Assembly: GCF_024436055.1 (NCBI RefSeq)
Contig: NZ_JANFNH010000003.1
Coordinates: forward strand, 1 to 64,000
Source of the DNA: Streptantibioticus rubrisoli
GTDB taxonomy: Bacteria; Actinomycetota; Actinomycetes; Streptomycetales; Streptomycetaceae
Direction: 5' to 3'
DNA: 64,000 nucleotides
The notes under the pieces were generated by a model. That model was not told the DNA's origin. It was given only the letters and a program-made list of their open reading frames with translations, and searched no databases. This document shows positions 10,051-19,261 of this stretch, piece after piece (within the stretch, counting starts at the first letter, position 1; each line of letters begins with the position of its first letter). The translations under genes and the position numbers were made by a program.

Positions 10051-10275
10051 AGCGGCCTGCCTCCAGTTCCCAGTGGTCCTCCGAGCGGAGTGAACTCTCA
10101 CCGTCGCACGGTCGTTCAGCCGCAGTCAACGCAATAGCGCCCACGCCGATCACCGATCCGGACCGGACCGCCTGAACATCCGCGGAAAGCGACGGAGTCG
10201 GCAAAACTCCTGTTCCAATTACCGCTGGAACGCGCGGAGTTGGAATTCGCCTGGTTGGTCACACCGGCCCGCCTG

Positions 10276-10881
10276 TCACCGTCCGGTCGCAGTTGATTTG
10301 CGGGCCGCCACCTCTGCCGCGGTGGGACTGGCGAGCCAGGCCAGTCTGCCGAGGGCGGGGCGCAGTCGTGTGTCCAGGCTCCACGTCGCGCCGGCGAAGG
10401 CGGTGAACAGCGCGAGGGAGGCGAAGACGTAGGCCGCGGAGGGCCCCAGGTCGGTGATGCCCGGTCTGGTCCACGGCAGGTGGAAGCCTTCGGCGGCTGA
10501 CCAGATGCCGAACGAGAACACCGCGCTGCCGATGAAGACCAGGTTGGTGAGGACACCGAAGATCATGCCGAGGGCGATGCAGCTTTCGACCAGCGCCGTG
10601 CCCACCGCGAAGACACCGGGGTCGGCCGTGCCCGCGTCGTGCCAGAGCTGGATCCACTGGTGGATGACAGGGGTGTGGATCGTGGCGGCCTTGCCCAACT
10701 CCTCGTTGAGCGTCTTGCCGTGGATGAACGCTGGTAGCCATTTGAACGAGGCGTCGATCGCCCACAGGAGCCCGAAGCCGATGCGGACCGCCGCGGCGGT
10801 GTGCAACCGGCGTAGCGCGGCCAAGGGAAGTGATGCGCTGTGGTGGGCGGGGACACGGTCTGGATTCGCGGTCGTGGCCAC
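10276..10881 (-). CDS. DoxX-like membrane protein
   Basis: Integral membrane protein of 201 residues with about four hydrophobic segments (IGFGLLWAIDASFKW, ALVESCIALGMIFGVLTNLVFIG, the AVFSFGIW region, AYVFASLALFTAFAG), a DoxX/TQO-like fold. GTG at 10881 is chosen because AAAGGAGA lies 4 bases upstream (10886-10893). DoxX-family proteins are linked to quinone or sulfur-compound redox, but no catalytic residues are diagnostic here. It is 350 bp from the next membrane gene, transcribed the same way. Confidence 0.75.
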   Translation of the reverse strand: MATTANPDRVPAHHSASLPLAALRRLHTAAAVRIGFGLLWAIDASFKWLPAFIHGKTLNEELGKAATIHTPVIHQWIQLWHDAGTADPGVFAVGTALVESCIALGMIFGVLTNLVFIGSAVFSFGIWSAAEGFHLPWTRPGITDLGPSAAYVFASLALFTAFAGATWSLDTRLRPALGRLAWLASPTAAEVAARKSTATGR

Positions 10882-11233
10882 TGTTTCTCCTTTCCGAAAG
10901 GCCGGAAGGCCTTGCGGGTGAGGGGGAAGGAACGCGGCGCAGCGCTGTGTGCGATGTCCAAGTAGGGCTGTTGTCGGTGCGGTTGGAACCCCGGGCGCAA
11001 GACGACTGTGGTGTGATCGGCGCGAGCGGGTCACTTGCGCCACCACTGTGCGGGGTGGCCATCATGGTGCCAATCCGACCGCCAAGGCGCCAGACTCCGC
11101 GGCCGACAAAAAATTCCGATCGCCCGTTTTCTCTCCGGGGCCTGTGAGATTCCAATCCATTGCTTCTGGTCAAGCGGCGTCTCGCTGCCAACTTGTGGCG
11201 GAGTTATGCGCCGGGACCGCCTGTCATCAGGCG
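10882..11233. other. Intergenic region upstream of the DoxX-like gene
   Basis: About 350 bp holding the DoxX-like ribosome binding site (10886-10893) and presumably its promoter. The stretch from about 11100 to 11220 is less GC-rich than its surroundings (AAAAAATTCCGATCG near 11107), consistent with a promoter. I see no gene. Confidence 0.5.
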
Positions 11234-11872
11234 TTAACGGCGCCACCCCGATGCCAGCTGCGTCCCGGCGAGTGCGAGGGCCAGCCCGGCGGCGAGTGCC
11301 AGGGCCAGCAGGGACCAGCGTCGGCCCCGGCCGGGGGCCGAAGTACCGTGCCGGGCTGGACGGTTGCGCAGGTCGGCGCCGATGAGGCGGGGCAACCGCC
11401 AGACGTGCGCCAGTACATGGAGGCCGGTGACCGCCAACCAGCCGAGGAAGCTGGCCTTGTGGAGCAGGGGCAGGGGCACCGGTCCGGCGTGCCTGCCGAA
11501 CAGGGCCATCAGGACACCCGTGGCCAGCACGGTGACGGTGCTGGCCACGACCAGGGGGCCCAGCGCACGCAACAGCGGCGCGGGAGGGCCTTCACGCCGG
11601 TAGGCCGGGGAGCCGGTGTAGTAGCGGAAGAACCGGTAGCCGGTGGCCGCGAGTTTCAGGCCCACCGGGCCTATCAGCAGCAGCCCGACGAAGAAGTGGA
11701 CGGTGAGGAGCTGGCCGAGGAAGAGGATCGTGACGCCCTGGACGGCGAACAGGACCAGCAGCACCGCGCCGACGGCGGCGGTGAGCCGCGCGTTCCCCTC
11801 GGGACCGCCATGCCCTGGCGTTGGCGGTTCGGGCTGCCTGTCGACCGCCATCATGCTGCTGATCGAGGTCAC
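11234..11872 (-). CDS. Cytochrome b561-like membrane protein
   Basis: Membrane protein of 212 residues with four or five hydrophobic helices. Histidines lie within or at the ends of helices (LLTVHFFVGLLL, LLHKASFLGWLAVTGLHVLAHVWRL), the pattern of small di-haem b-type cytochromes and DUF4405-type proteins. GTG at 11872 has GGAAGG 8 bases upstream (11881-11886). It may carry electrons across the membrane, but haem binding is inferred only from histidine placement. It is read leftward toward the DoxX-like gene, and a functional pairing of the two is possible. Confidence 0.65.
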   Translation of the reverse strand: MTSISSMMAVDRQPEPPTPGHGGPEGNARLTAAVGAVLLVLFAVQGVTILFLGQLLTVHFFVGLLLIGPVGLKLAATGYRFFRYYTGSPAYRREGPPAPLLRALGPLVVASTVTVLATGVLMALFGRHAGPVPLPLLHKASFLGWLAVTGLHVLAHVWRLPRLIGADLRNRPARHGTSAPGRGRRWSLLALALAAGLALALAGTQLASGWRR

Positions 11873-12138
11873 TCGACCGTCCTTCCAGTGGTCCGGCTCC
11901 AACGGTGCGAAGCGTCAGATCGCATGGGTACGCCGTGGGTGCGCAGCAGTGTGCCCGAGCGATGGTTAAGAAATGGTTCACGTCCGGATGAGCGGCGCCG
12001 ACGCGCGGAGAGCTTCACCGCGGCCGAGCCACCCGGCCAGGGTGCGTGGCGGGAACGGGGCAGACGGGGGCAGTGCGTTGGGAGATCGGCCGACACCCAG
12101 GTGGACAGGGCATGTTCGGGGTCGCGCCGTGGTGCGGG

Positions 12139-13533
12139 TCAGCGATCGCCGGAGTGCGGCGCGCTGTTCGGATCGGCGCCGCGGTCGCGGCCACGGCGCG
12201 CCGCGGGCAGGGTCAGCCGGGCCGTCAGGCCGCCGCCCGGTGTCTCGTCCAGCTCGGCGGTGCCGCCGTTGGCGGTGACCAGCCGGTGCACGATGGCCAG
12301 GCCGAGTCCGGTGCCGCGCGCCTGCGGGTTGCCGAAGCGGCGGAAGGCGGTCGCTCGCGCCGTCGCGCTCATGCCGGGTCCGTTGTCGACCAGGGACAGC
12401 CGGACCGTGTCGCCGTGTGCCGTGCCCTCGATCCGTACCCGGCCGCCTTCGTGGATCGCGCCGAGCGCGTTGGCGATGAGGTTGTCGAGCACCTGCTCCA
12501 GGTCGCCCGCTCCGGCGGAGGCGGTGAGCCCGGTTCGGCAGTCGGCGAGGAGCTCGATGCGGCGTTCGCCGGCCACCGGTTCCCAGGCGGCCACCCGCTC
12601 GGCCACGACCTCGTCCACCCGGACGGACACCGGGCGCGGAACGGTGTGTTCGGCCCTGGCCACCGCGAGGAGCCCGTCCACCAGGCGGGACAGCCGGGCG
12701 ATCTCCCCCTGCGCGCTGGACAGTTCCGCCGCCGTCTCGCCGTCCGCGTCGGCGGCGAGCAGGTCCAGGCGCAACCGCAGTGCGGTGAGCGGGGTGCGCA
12801 ACTGGTGCGATACGTCGGCGACGACGGCGCGGTGGCCGTGCACCAGGGCCTCGGTGCGACCGGCCATGGTGTTGAACGTGGCCGCCAGCCGCCGCACCTC
12901 CGGCGGCCCGCCCGCGTCCGGAACCCGCGCGTCGAGCGCGCCCTCGCCGAGCCGTCGAGCCGCCACGTCGACGACGCGCAACGGGCGGCTCACCCAGCGG
13001 GCCAGCCACACCGCCACCGCCACGGCGGCACCCAGACCACCGAAGCCGATCAGCGCGGACCAGCCCCACAGCACCATGATGCGGTCGTTCAGCGCGTCGG
13101 TGGAGCGGCTGAGGACAGCCACACCCTTGGCGTCGGAGTCGTCACCGATCGGTACCACGATCGTCAACCGCTGACCGTCCTCGATCGTCCGCGGCTGCGG
13201 ATGTGCCAGCACCGAAGCCACCAACCGGGAGGCGCCGCCACTGGAGACGGAGGCGCACGGGACGGAAAGGATCGCCGTGCCGAAGGAGTCGTAGACGGTG
13301 GCGCAGTCGCCTCGGCGCCGGGCCTCCGCCAGCAGGTGCCGTGCGGGCGCCTCGGAGCGGTGGTCGGACAGGTGCTCCTCGGCGGCGGAGGCGATCGACC
13401 GCGCCATGGCCGCCGACTGCTCCCGGAACGAGGTCTTCTCGCGCTCCGTCATCAACAGGCCCAACGGCACCACCGCCAGCACCAAAAGCACGGTGATCAG
13501 CGCGAGCACGGACAGCGCGATGCGCCGGGTCAC
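12139..13533 (-). CDS. Sensor histidine kinase, HAMP/HisKA type
   Basis: Kinase of about 464 residues. It begins with a transmembrane helix (LALITVLLVLAVVPLGLL), an extracytoplasmic sensor region of about 130 residues, a second helix (LIGFGGLGAAVAVAVWLA), and a HAMP linker. The HisKA box is VADVSHQLRTPLTALRLRLD and the HATPase carries N, G1 (VDNGPGMS) and G2 (GTGLGLAIVHRLV) boxes. GTG at 13533 overlaps the response regulator stop as GTGA, so the two proteins are translationally coupled. The sensor domain has two cysteines (CATVYDSFG, LSVPCASV) that could form a disulfide. The signal is unknown. Confidence 0.92.
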   Translation of the reverse strand: MTRRIALSVLALITVLLVLAVVPLGLLMTEREKTSFREQSAAMARSIASAAEEHLSDHRSEAPARHLLAEARRRGDCATVYDSFGTAILSVPCASVSSGGASRLVASVLAHPQPRTIEDGQRLTIVVPIGDDSDAKGVAVLSRSTDALNDRIMVLWGWSALIGFGGLGAAVAVAVWLARWVSRPLRVVDVAARRLGEGALDARVPDAGGPPEVRRLAATFNTMAGRTEALVHGHRAVVADVSHQLRTPLTALRLRLDLLAADADGETAAELSSAQGEIARLSRLVDGLLAVARAEHTVPRPVSVRVDEVVAERVAAWEPVAGERRIELLADCRTGLTASAGAGDLEQVLDNLIANALGAIHEGGRVRIEGTAHGDTVRLSLVDNGPGMSATARATAFRRFGNPQARGTGLGLAIVHRLVTANGGTAELDETPGGGLTARLTLPAARRGRDRGADPNSAPHSGDR

Positions 13534-14234
13534 GACGACGGGCCGACTTCGGCCAAGCGGAAACCACGCCCGTAGACCGTCTCCACCAGCCCCGGCACAC
13601 CCAACTTGCGGCGCAGTGCCGCCATGTGCACGTCCAGCACCTTCGTCGGGCCGTACCAGTGGGCGTCCCAGGCCCGCTCCAGGATCTCCTGCCGGGCCAC
13701 CACCCGGCCCGGGTCGGCCGCCAGGCAGTGCAGGATGTCGAACTCCTTGGGCGTCAGCGCGATCTCCCGCCCGTTGACCGAGGCCTTGCGGGTACGCGGA
13801 TCGACGACGAGCGGACCGTGGGCCAGCACCTCGGGTGCGGACGGGCGGATGCGCCTGAGCACCGCCCGGATACGCGCGAGCAGTTCGGCCAGGCCGAAGG
13901 GCTTGACCAGATAGTCGTCCGCCCCCTCGTCCAGGGCGGCCACCCGGTCGCCCTCCTCGCCCCGGGCGGTCACCACGATGATCACCGCGTCGGACCGGCG
14001 ACGCAGCAGACGGCAGATCTCGAAGCCGTCCACGTCCGGCAGACCCAGGTCGAGCAGGATCACGTCCGGCACCGGGCTGCACACCAGCGCCGCCCGCCCG
14101 GTGTCCACGCTGCGGGCCTGGTAGCCCGCCCGGTCCAGGCCGCGCACCAATGACCCCGCGATGCCCGAATCGTCCTCAACGACCAGCACCTTGAGCACCT
14201 CAGTGCCCGCCCCGGAACCGATGCCTTGCGCCAT
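13530..14234 (-). CDS. OmpR/PhoB-family response regulator
   Basis: Two-domain response regulator of about 234 residues. The receiver has LVVEDD near the start, the acceptor aspartate in VILLDLGLPDVDG and the lysine in DDYLVKPFG. A winged-helix DNA-binding domain follows (LTPKEFDILHCLA, DVHMAALRRKLG, VYGRGFRL). It is the partner of the kinase with which it overlaps by four bases. The start is uncertain: ATG at 14234 gives 12 extra residues compared with GTG at 14198, which would place VLKVLVVEDD at the N-terminus; neither has a strong SD. Confidence 0.9.
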   Translation of the reverse strand: MAQGIGSGAGTEVLKVLVVEDDSGIAGSLVRGLDRAGYQARSVDTGRAALVCSPVPDVILLDLGLPDVDGFEICRLLRRRSDAVIIVVTARGEEGDRVAALDEGADDYLVKPFGLAELLARIRAVLRRIRPSAPEVLAHGPLVVDPRTRKASVNGREIALTPKEFDILHCLAADPGRVVARQEILERAWDAHWYGPTKVLDVHMAALRRKLGVPGLVETVYGRGFRLAEVGPSS

Positions 14235-14388
14235 GGCCGTCAGCCTAGGCTGCCCGGAAGGCGCGTCTGACCAGCGGTCCGCGAGCACCCCGGCTGACAC
14301 GGCTCGCCCGGGAACCTTTGCCCGGCCGACGTGGAACCGGCCGTCGGTAGGAGGGAGGGCCGCCGCATGGTGCTGGTAGTAGGCGGTG

Positions 14389-15507
<1,119 letters not shown>

Positions 15508-15590
15508 GGTGCGGTGATCCCTTCACCGGCAGGAACGTGCCGGACGATCCGAGTGGGGGTTGGGGTGGGTGCTCTGGCCGATGGCCGCCG

Positions 15591-16472
15591 CTACTTCACC
15601 GCGCCCGCCGTGATGCCGCTGACGAACTGGCGCTGGAAGGCGAAGAAGACGGCGAGCGGTATCACCATGGACAGGAAGGCCCCGGAGGAGAGCACGTCGA
15701 TGTTGTCGCCGAACTGACGGGTCTGCTGCTGGAGCGCGACGGTGAGCGGGGCGGAGCCGCTGTTGGCGAAGATCAGCGCCACCAGCATGTCGTTCCAGAC
15801 CCACAGGAACTGGAAGATGGCGAGCGAGGCGATGGCCGGGCCGCCCAGCGGCACCACCACCCGGGCGAACAGCCGCAGTTCGCCCGCGCCGTCGAGGCGA
15901 CCCGCCTCCAGCAGCTCGCGCGGTATCTCGGCGAAGAAGTTGCGCAGCAGGAAGATGGCGAACGGCAGGCCGAAGGCGGTGTGGAAGAGGATGACACCGA
16001 CCAGGCTGCCGAAGATGCCGAACGTCGCGTACAGCTTGGTGACCGGGATCAGCGCGACCTGGATCGGGACCACCAGCAGGGCTATCAGCAGCAGGAACAG
16101 CCAGTCCCGGCCGGGGAACTCCAGCCAGGCGAAGGCATATCCGGCCATCGCGCCGATCACGATGACCAGCACGGTGGCGGGAACGGTGATCAGCACGCTG
16201 TTGAGCAGGGCGTGGGTGATGGTGCTGTTGCCCATCAGATCCGCGTAGTTGTGCAGCGTCAGCTGCGCCGGGTCGGTGAAGACCCGCCACCAGCCGGTGG
16301 TGCTGATGTCGGCGGGACCGCGCAGCGAGGAGATCAGCAGGCCGACCGTGGGGACCAGCCAGAAGACGGCGGTCAGCAGCAGGCCGACACGGACCGCGCC
16401 GCTTCCGGCCCGGGCGGCCAGACGGGCGGCCGGGCCGGGACCGCGCCGGGCGGGGGTGTCGATGGCGGTCAC
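15591..16472 (-). CDS. Sugar ABC transporter permease, MalG type
   Basis: Inner membrane permease of 293 residues with six predicted helices and the conserved EAA loop (EIPRELLEAGRLDGAGELRLF) that docks on the ATPase. Its start overlaps the stop of the malF-like gene by four bases, indicating coupled translation and a heterodimeric channel. It belongs to the GH13-binding protein-malF-malG-msiK operon. Confidence 0.92.
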   Translation of the reverse strand: MTAIDTPARRGPGPAARLAARAGSGAVRVGLLLTAVFWLVPTVGLLISSLRGPADISTTGWWRVFTDPAQLTLHNYADLMGNSTITHALLNSVLITVPATVLVIVIGAMAGYAFAWLEFPGRDWLFLLLIALLVVPIQVALIPVTKLYATFGIFGSLVGVILFHTAFGLPFAIFLLRNFFAEIPRELLEAGRLDGAGELRLFARVVVPLGGPAIASLAIFQFLWVWNDMLVALIFANSGSAPLTVALQQQTRQFGDNIDVLSSGAFLSMVIPLAVFFAFQRQFVSGITAGAVK

Positions 16473-17875
16473 CGGGTGCGCTCCTTCCGGAAGCGGCGGA
16501 TGTTGAAGAAGACGGCGGGCAGTACCAGCACCAGCAGCAGCACTCCGAGCGCGCTGCCGACGCCTTGGTCGTTACCGCCGCCGAAAGAGGCCAGATAGAG
16601 CTGGAGGGCAAGGACATTGGCGTCCTGCTGGGTCGAGCCCGGTGCGATGACATAGACCAGGTCGAAGATCTTCAGCACGTTGATGACCAGCGTCACCAGC
16701 ACCACGACGAGCGTCGGGGCCAGCAGCGGGACGGTGATACGGCGGAAGACCTGCCATTCGTTGGCGCCGTCCATCCGGGCCGCCTCCAGCAGTTCGCGCG
16801 GTACTCCGGCCAGCCCCGCCGCGATGAGCACCATGGCGAAGCCGGTCCACATCCACACGTAGGCGCCGATGATGGACCAGGTGACCAGGGTCGGGCCGAG
16901 CCAGGTGACGCCCTGGAACTGGGCGGTGAAGTTGGCGGCGGGCAGCTTCAGTTGTACCGGCCCCGTGCCCAACGTGCCGGCTGGCAGCACGAAGGTGCCG
17001 TCGCGGCCGGAGGTGGCGGTGGCGACGGTGTGGCCGCCGCGCACCGCCTGCACCTGGACCCCGGCCAGGGCCCTCTCGCCCGGGTCGATCCGCCCCGGGG
17101 TCCCACCACCGCCGGGGGTGAAGTCCAGCCAGACGGTGCCGCACACGGCGCCCGTCGGGCAGTGGGACGGCACGGCGGCCTGCCGCGCCCCGGAGAGGGT
17201 GGCGGGCGGGATGCCGACCAGCGGCAGCGCCGCCGCCGTGGTGCCCGGGGCGATGGTCGCGGTGGTGACGTAGCCGCCGCCGGAGGGGGCCAGACCGCCG
17301 CCGATGCGCGGCTTGGCCCCCGGGTAGGCGGACGCCTTGGCGAACGTGTCGTGCACCCCGACCACCACCGCGTTGGCCACGCCCTTGCCGGGGTCCTGGT
17401 CGTACACCAGCCGGAAGATGATTCCGGCCGCCAGCATCGAGATGGCCATCGGCATGAAGACCACCAGTTTGAAGGCGGTTCCCCAGCGGACCCGCTCGGT
17501 CAGCACCGCGAAGATCAGCCCCAGACCGGTGGCCACGCTGGGCGCGACCACCACCCACAGGGCGTTGTTGCGCAGCGCGGTCAGCGTCTGCGGGTCATGG
17601 AAGACGCTGGTGTAGTTGCCCAGGCCCACGAAGTGGGTGAAGCCGTCCGCACCGAACAGGCTGCGCACCGCCGTCCAGCTGATGGGGTACACCACCAGCG
17701 CCCCCAGCACCACCAGTGCCGGAAGCAGGAAGCAGGCGGCGGCCCACGGGTGGGCACCGATCGCCGAGCGCGCGCGGCGGGCGGTGCGCCGCCCCCCGCG
17801 TCGGGGGGCGGCGGTGCCGGACCGGGGCGGCGGTGCCTGGGAGGTTGCCGGGGGCGCGGTCTGTGCTGCCATCAA
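16469..17875 (-). CDS. Sugar ABC transporter permease, MalF type, with large extracytoplasmic insert
   Basis: Permease of 468 residues, much longer than the roughly 300 usual for CUT1 MalF homologues in Streptomyces. Helices and the EAA loop (VPRELLEAARMDGANEWQVF) are normal, but an insert of about 150 residues (about 175-325) sits after the third hydrophobic segment. It contains a beta-rich stretch resembling SdrD-B/carboxypeptidase regulatory-like domains (CGTVWLDFTPGGGG, DPGERALAGVQVQAV, ATSGRDGTFVLPAG). It is probably an extracellular loop that touches the binding protein, as the P2 loop does in enteric MalF. The N-terminus is proline- and arginine-rich and its DNA holds a perfect 12-bp hairpin. 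Confidence 0.88.
   Translation of the reverse strand: MMAAQTAPPATSQAPPPRSGTAAPRRGGRRTARRARSAIGAHPWAAACFLLPALVVLGALVVYPISWTAVRSLFGADGFTHFVGLGNYTSVFHDPQTLTALRNNALWVVVAPSVATGLGLIFAVLTERVRWGTAFKLVVFMPMAISMLAAGIIFRLVYDQDPGKGVANAVVVGVHDTFAKASAYPGAKPRIGGGLAPSGGGYVTTATIAPGTTAAALPLVGIPPATLSGARQAAVPSHCPTGAVCGTVWLDFTPGGGGTPGRIDPGERALAGVQVQAVRGGHTVATATSGRDGTFVLPAGTLGTGPVQLKLPAANFTAQFQGVTWLGPTLVTWSIIGAYVWMWTGFAMVLIAAGLAGVPRELLEAARMDGANEWQVFRRITVPLLAPTLVVVLVTLVINVLKIFDLVYVIAPGSTQQDANVLALQLYLASFGGGNDQGVGSALGVLLLVLVLPAVFFNIRRFRKERTR
17787..17813 (-). promoter_or_regulatory. Perfect 12-bp hairpin inside the malF-like 5' coding region
   Basis: CGCCGCCCCCCG (17787-17798), loop CGT, CGGGGGGCGGCG (17802-17813). 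The 24 paired bases are nearly all G or C and lie 62-88 bases into the malF-like reading frame, just after the binding-protein gene. A hairpin this strong could stop RNA decay or slow polymerase and so keep the binding protein more abundant than the permeases. It might instead be a side effect of the arginine-rich codons. Confidence 0.5.
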
Positions 17876-17883
17876 CCGTCACC

Positions 17884-19227
17884 TCAGCCCGCGTTGGCGA
17901 ACGCCGCGGCGGCGTCCGCCTCCAACTTGCGCTGCGCACCGGCCACGTCCGAGGGGTTGGCCAGGAAGTCCTGCAGGTCCTTCCACTCGCCTTGGCCCTT
18001 GGTGCCGCCGAACGCCGCCGGGGCCTGGTCGGACATGTCGAAGCGGAAGTTGTCGCCCGCGGCCGTCAACGACTTGGCCAGGGACCGCTCGGTCTCGTCG
18101 GGGTAGGCCGACAGGTCCAGGGACTTGTTGGGGGAGATGAAGCCGCCCTGCTCAACCTCGGTGCGTGCGGCGTCGGTTGAGGCGAGGTAGGTCAGCAGGG
18201 CCTGGGCGCCCTTGCTGTTCTTCAGCGCCACGGCGACATCGCCGCCGACGACCATGGGGGCCTGGCCGCCGTCCACCGCCGGGAACGGGAACACCTTGGC
18301 ATCGGTGCCGATCTTGGCCTTGGTGTCACTGGTGATGTTGGTGGCGACGAAGTCGGCTTCGTAGACCATGGCGGCCTTCGCGGGATCGGCGAAGGTCTGG
18401 TCCACGGAGGCGGGGAACTCGGTGGCCAGGGCGCCGCGCGTACCACCGGCGAGCAGGCTGGGCTTGCCGAAGAGCTGACCGAGGGTGGTCAGGGCCTTGC
18501 CCACCGAGGGGTCGGTCCACTTGATCTGGTGCTTGGTGAGTTGGTCGTACTTGGCCGGACCGGCCTGGCTGAGGTAGATGTTCTCGAACCAGTCGGTCAG
18601 CGTCCAGCCGTCCGCGCCGCCGACGGAGACCGGCGGAGTGCCGGAGTCGGATATGGTCTGCGCGTCCTTGAGGAACTCCGACCAGGTGGTCGGTGGGGTG
18701 GAGACTCCCGCGGTGGAGAAGGCCTTGGTGTTGTACCAGACCGTGGACTTGTCGGCGGCCTTGAAGTACACCCCGTACTGCGTGCCGTTGTAGGCGCCGA
18801 GCTTCTGCCAGCCGGTGCTGTAGTTGCCCTGGAGCTGCTTCTCGACGGCCGCGTTGACGGGCTTGAGCCAGCCGGACTTGGCGAACTGGGCCAGCACACC
18901 GGGCTGCGGGAGGAACGCCACGTCAGGCGCCGCACCGCCTTGGATCTTGGTGCCGAGGAAGGTCGAGACGTTGTCGCCGGTCGGGACGAAGTCGGTCTGG
19001 GCGCCGGTGAGTTGGTCGAACCGCTTGATGACCTTCATGAAGTTCTGCTGTTCCGGCCCGGTCCACACCGCGGCCACCTCAAGGTGCTGGCCGTGCAGAT
19101 CGGGAAGGTTGAGGTTGGAGGCGGTGGCGCCGCTGGGGGAGGAGGAGTTGGCGCCGCTGCCGCCGCAGGCGGTGGTCAGCAGGGTCAGGGCGCAGGTGGT
19201 GGCCGCCAGTGCGACGGTTCTTTTCAT
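17884..19227 (-). CDS. Sugar ABC transporter substrate-binding lipoprotein
   Basis: Extracytoplasmic solute-binding protein, 447 residues. The signal peptide ends in a lipobox (LTLLTTACGG), so it is a lipoprotein anchored to the outer face of the membrane. CUT1/SBP_bac_1 features include VAAVWTGPEQQNFMKVIKRF and DVAFLPQPGVLAQFA. ATG at 19227 is chosen for the SD AGGAGAAC just upstream (19231-19238) and the signal peptide. It lies 34 bp after the GH13 gene and 8 bp before the malF-like gene, so it delivers an oligosaccharide that the glucosidase hydrolyses, probably an alpha-glucoside; the exact sugar is not determined. Confidence 0.92.
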   Translation of the reverse strand: MKRTVALAATTCALTLLTTACGGSGANSSSPSGATASNLNLPDLHGQHLEVAAVWTGPEQQNFMKVIKRFDQLTGAQTDFVPTGDNVSTFLGTKIQGGAAPDVAFLPQPGVLAQFAKSGWLKPVNAAVEKQLQGNYSTGWQKLGAYNGTQYGVYFKAADKSTVWYNTKAFSTAGVSTPPTTWSEFLKDAQTISDSGTPPVSVGGADGWTLTDWFENIYLSQAGPAKYDQLTKHQIKWTDPSVGKALTTLGQLFGKPSLLAGGTRGALATEFPASVDQTFADPAKAAMVYEADFVATNITSDTKAKIGTDAKVFPFPAVDGGQAPMVVGGDVAVALKNSKGAQALLTYLASTDAARTEVEQGGFISPNKSLDLSAYPDETERSLAKSLTAAGDNFRFDMSDQAPAAFGGTKGQGEWKDLQDFLANPSDVAGAQRKLEADAAAAFANAG

Positions 19228-19261
19228 GGGGTTCTCCTGACTGGTGGAGTGCGGTACGGGA

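Noticed and set aside
10201-10240. TTCCA/TGGAA inverted repeat between the pepC and DoxX-like genes
   Set aside because: Only 5-bp arms; not above chance in this much sequence.
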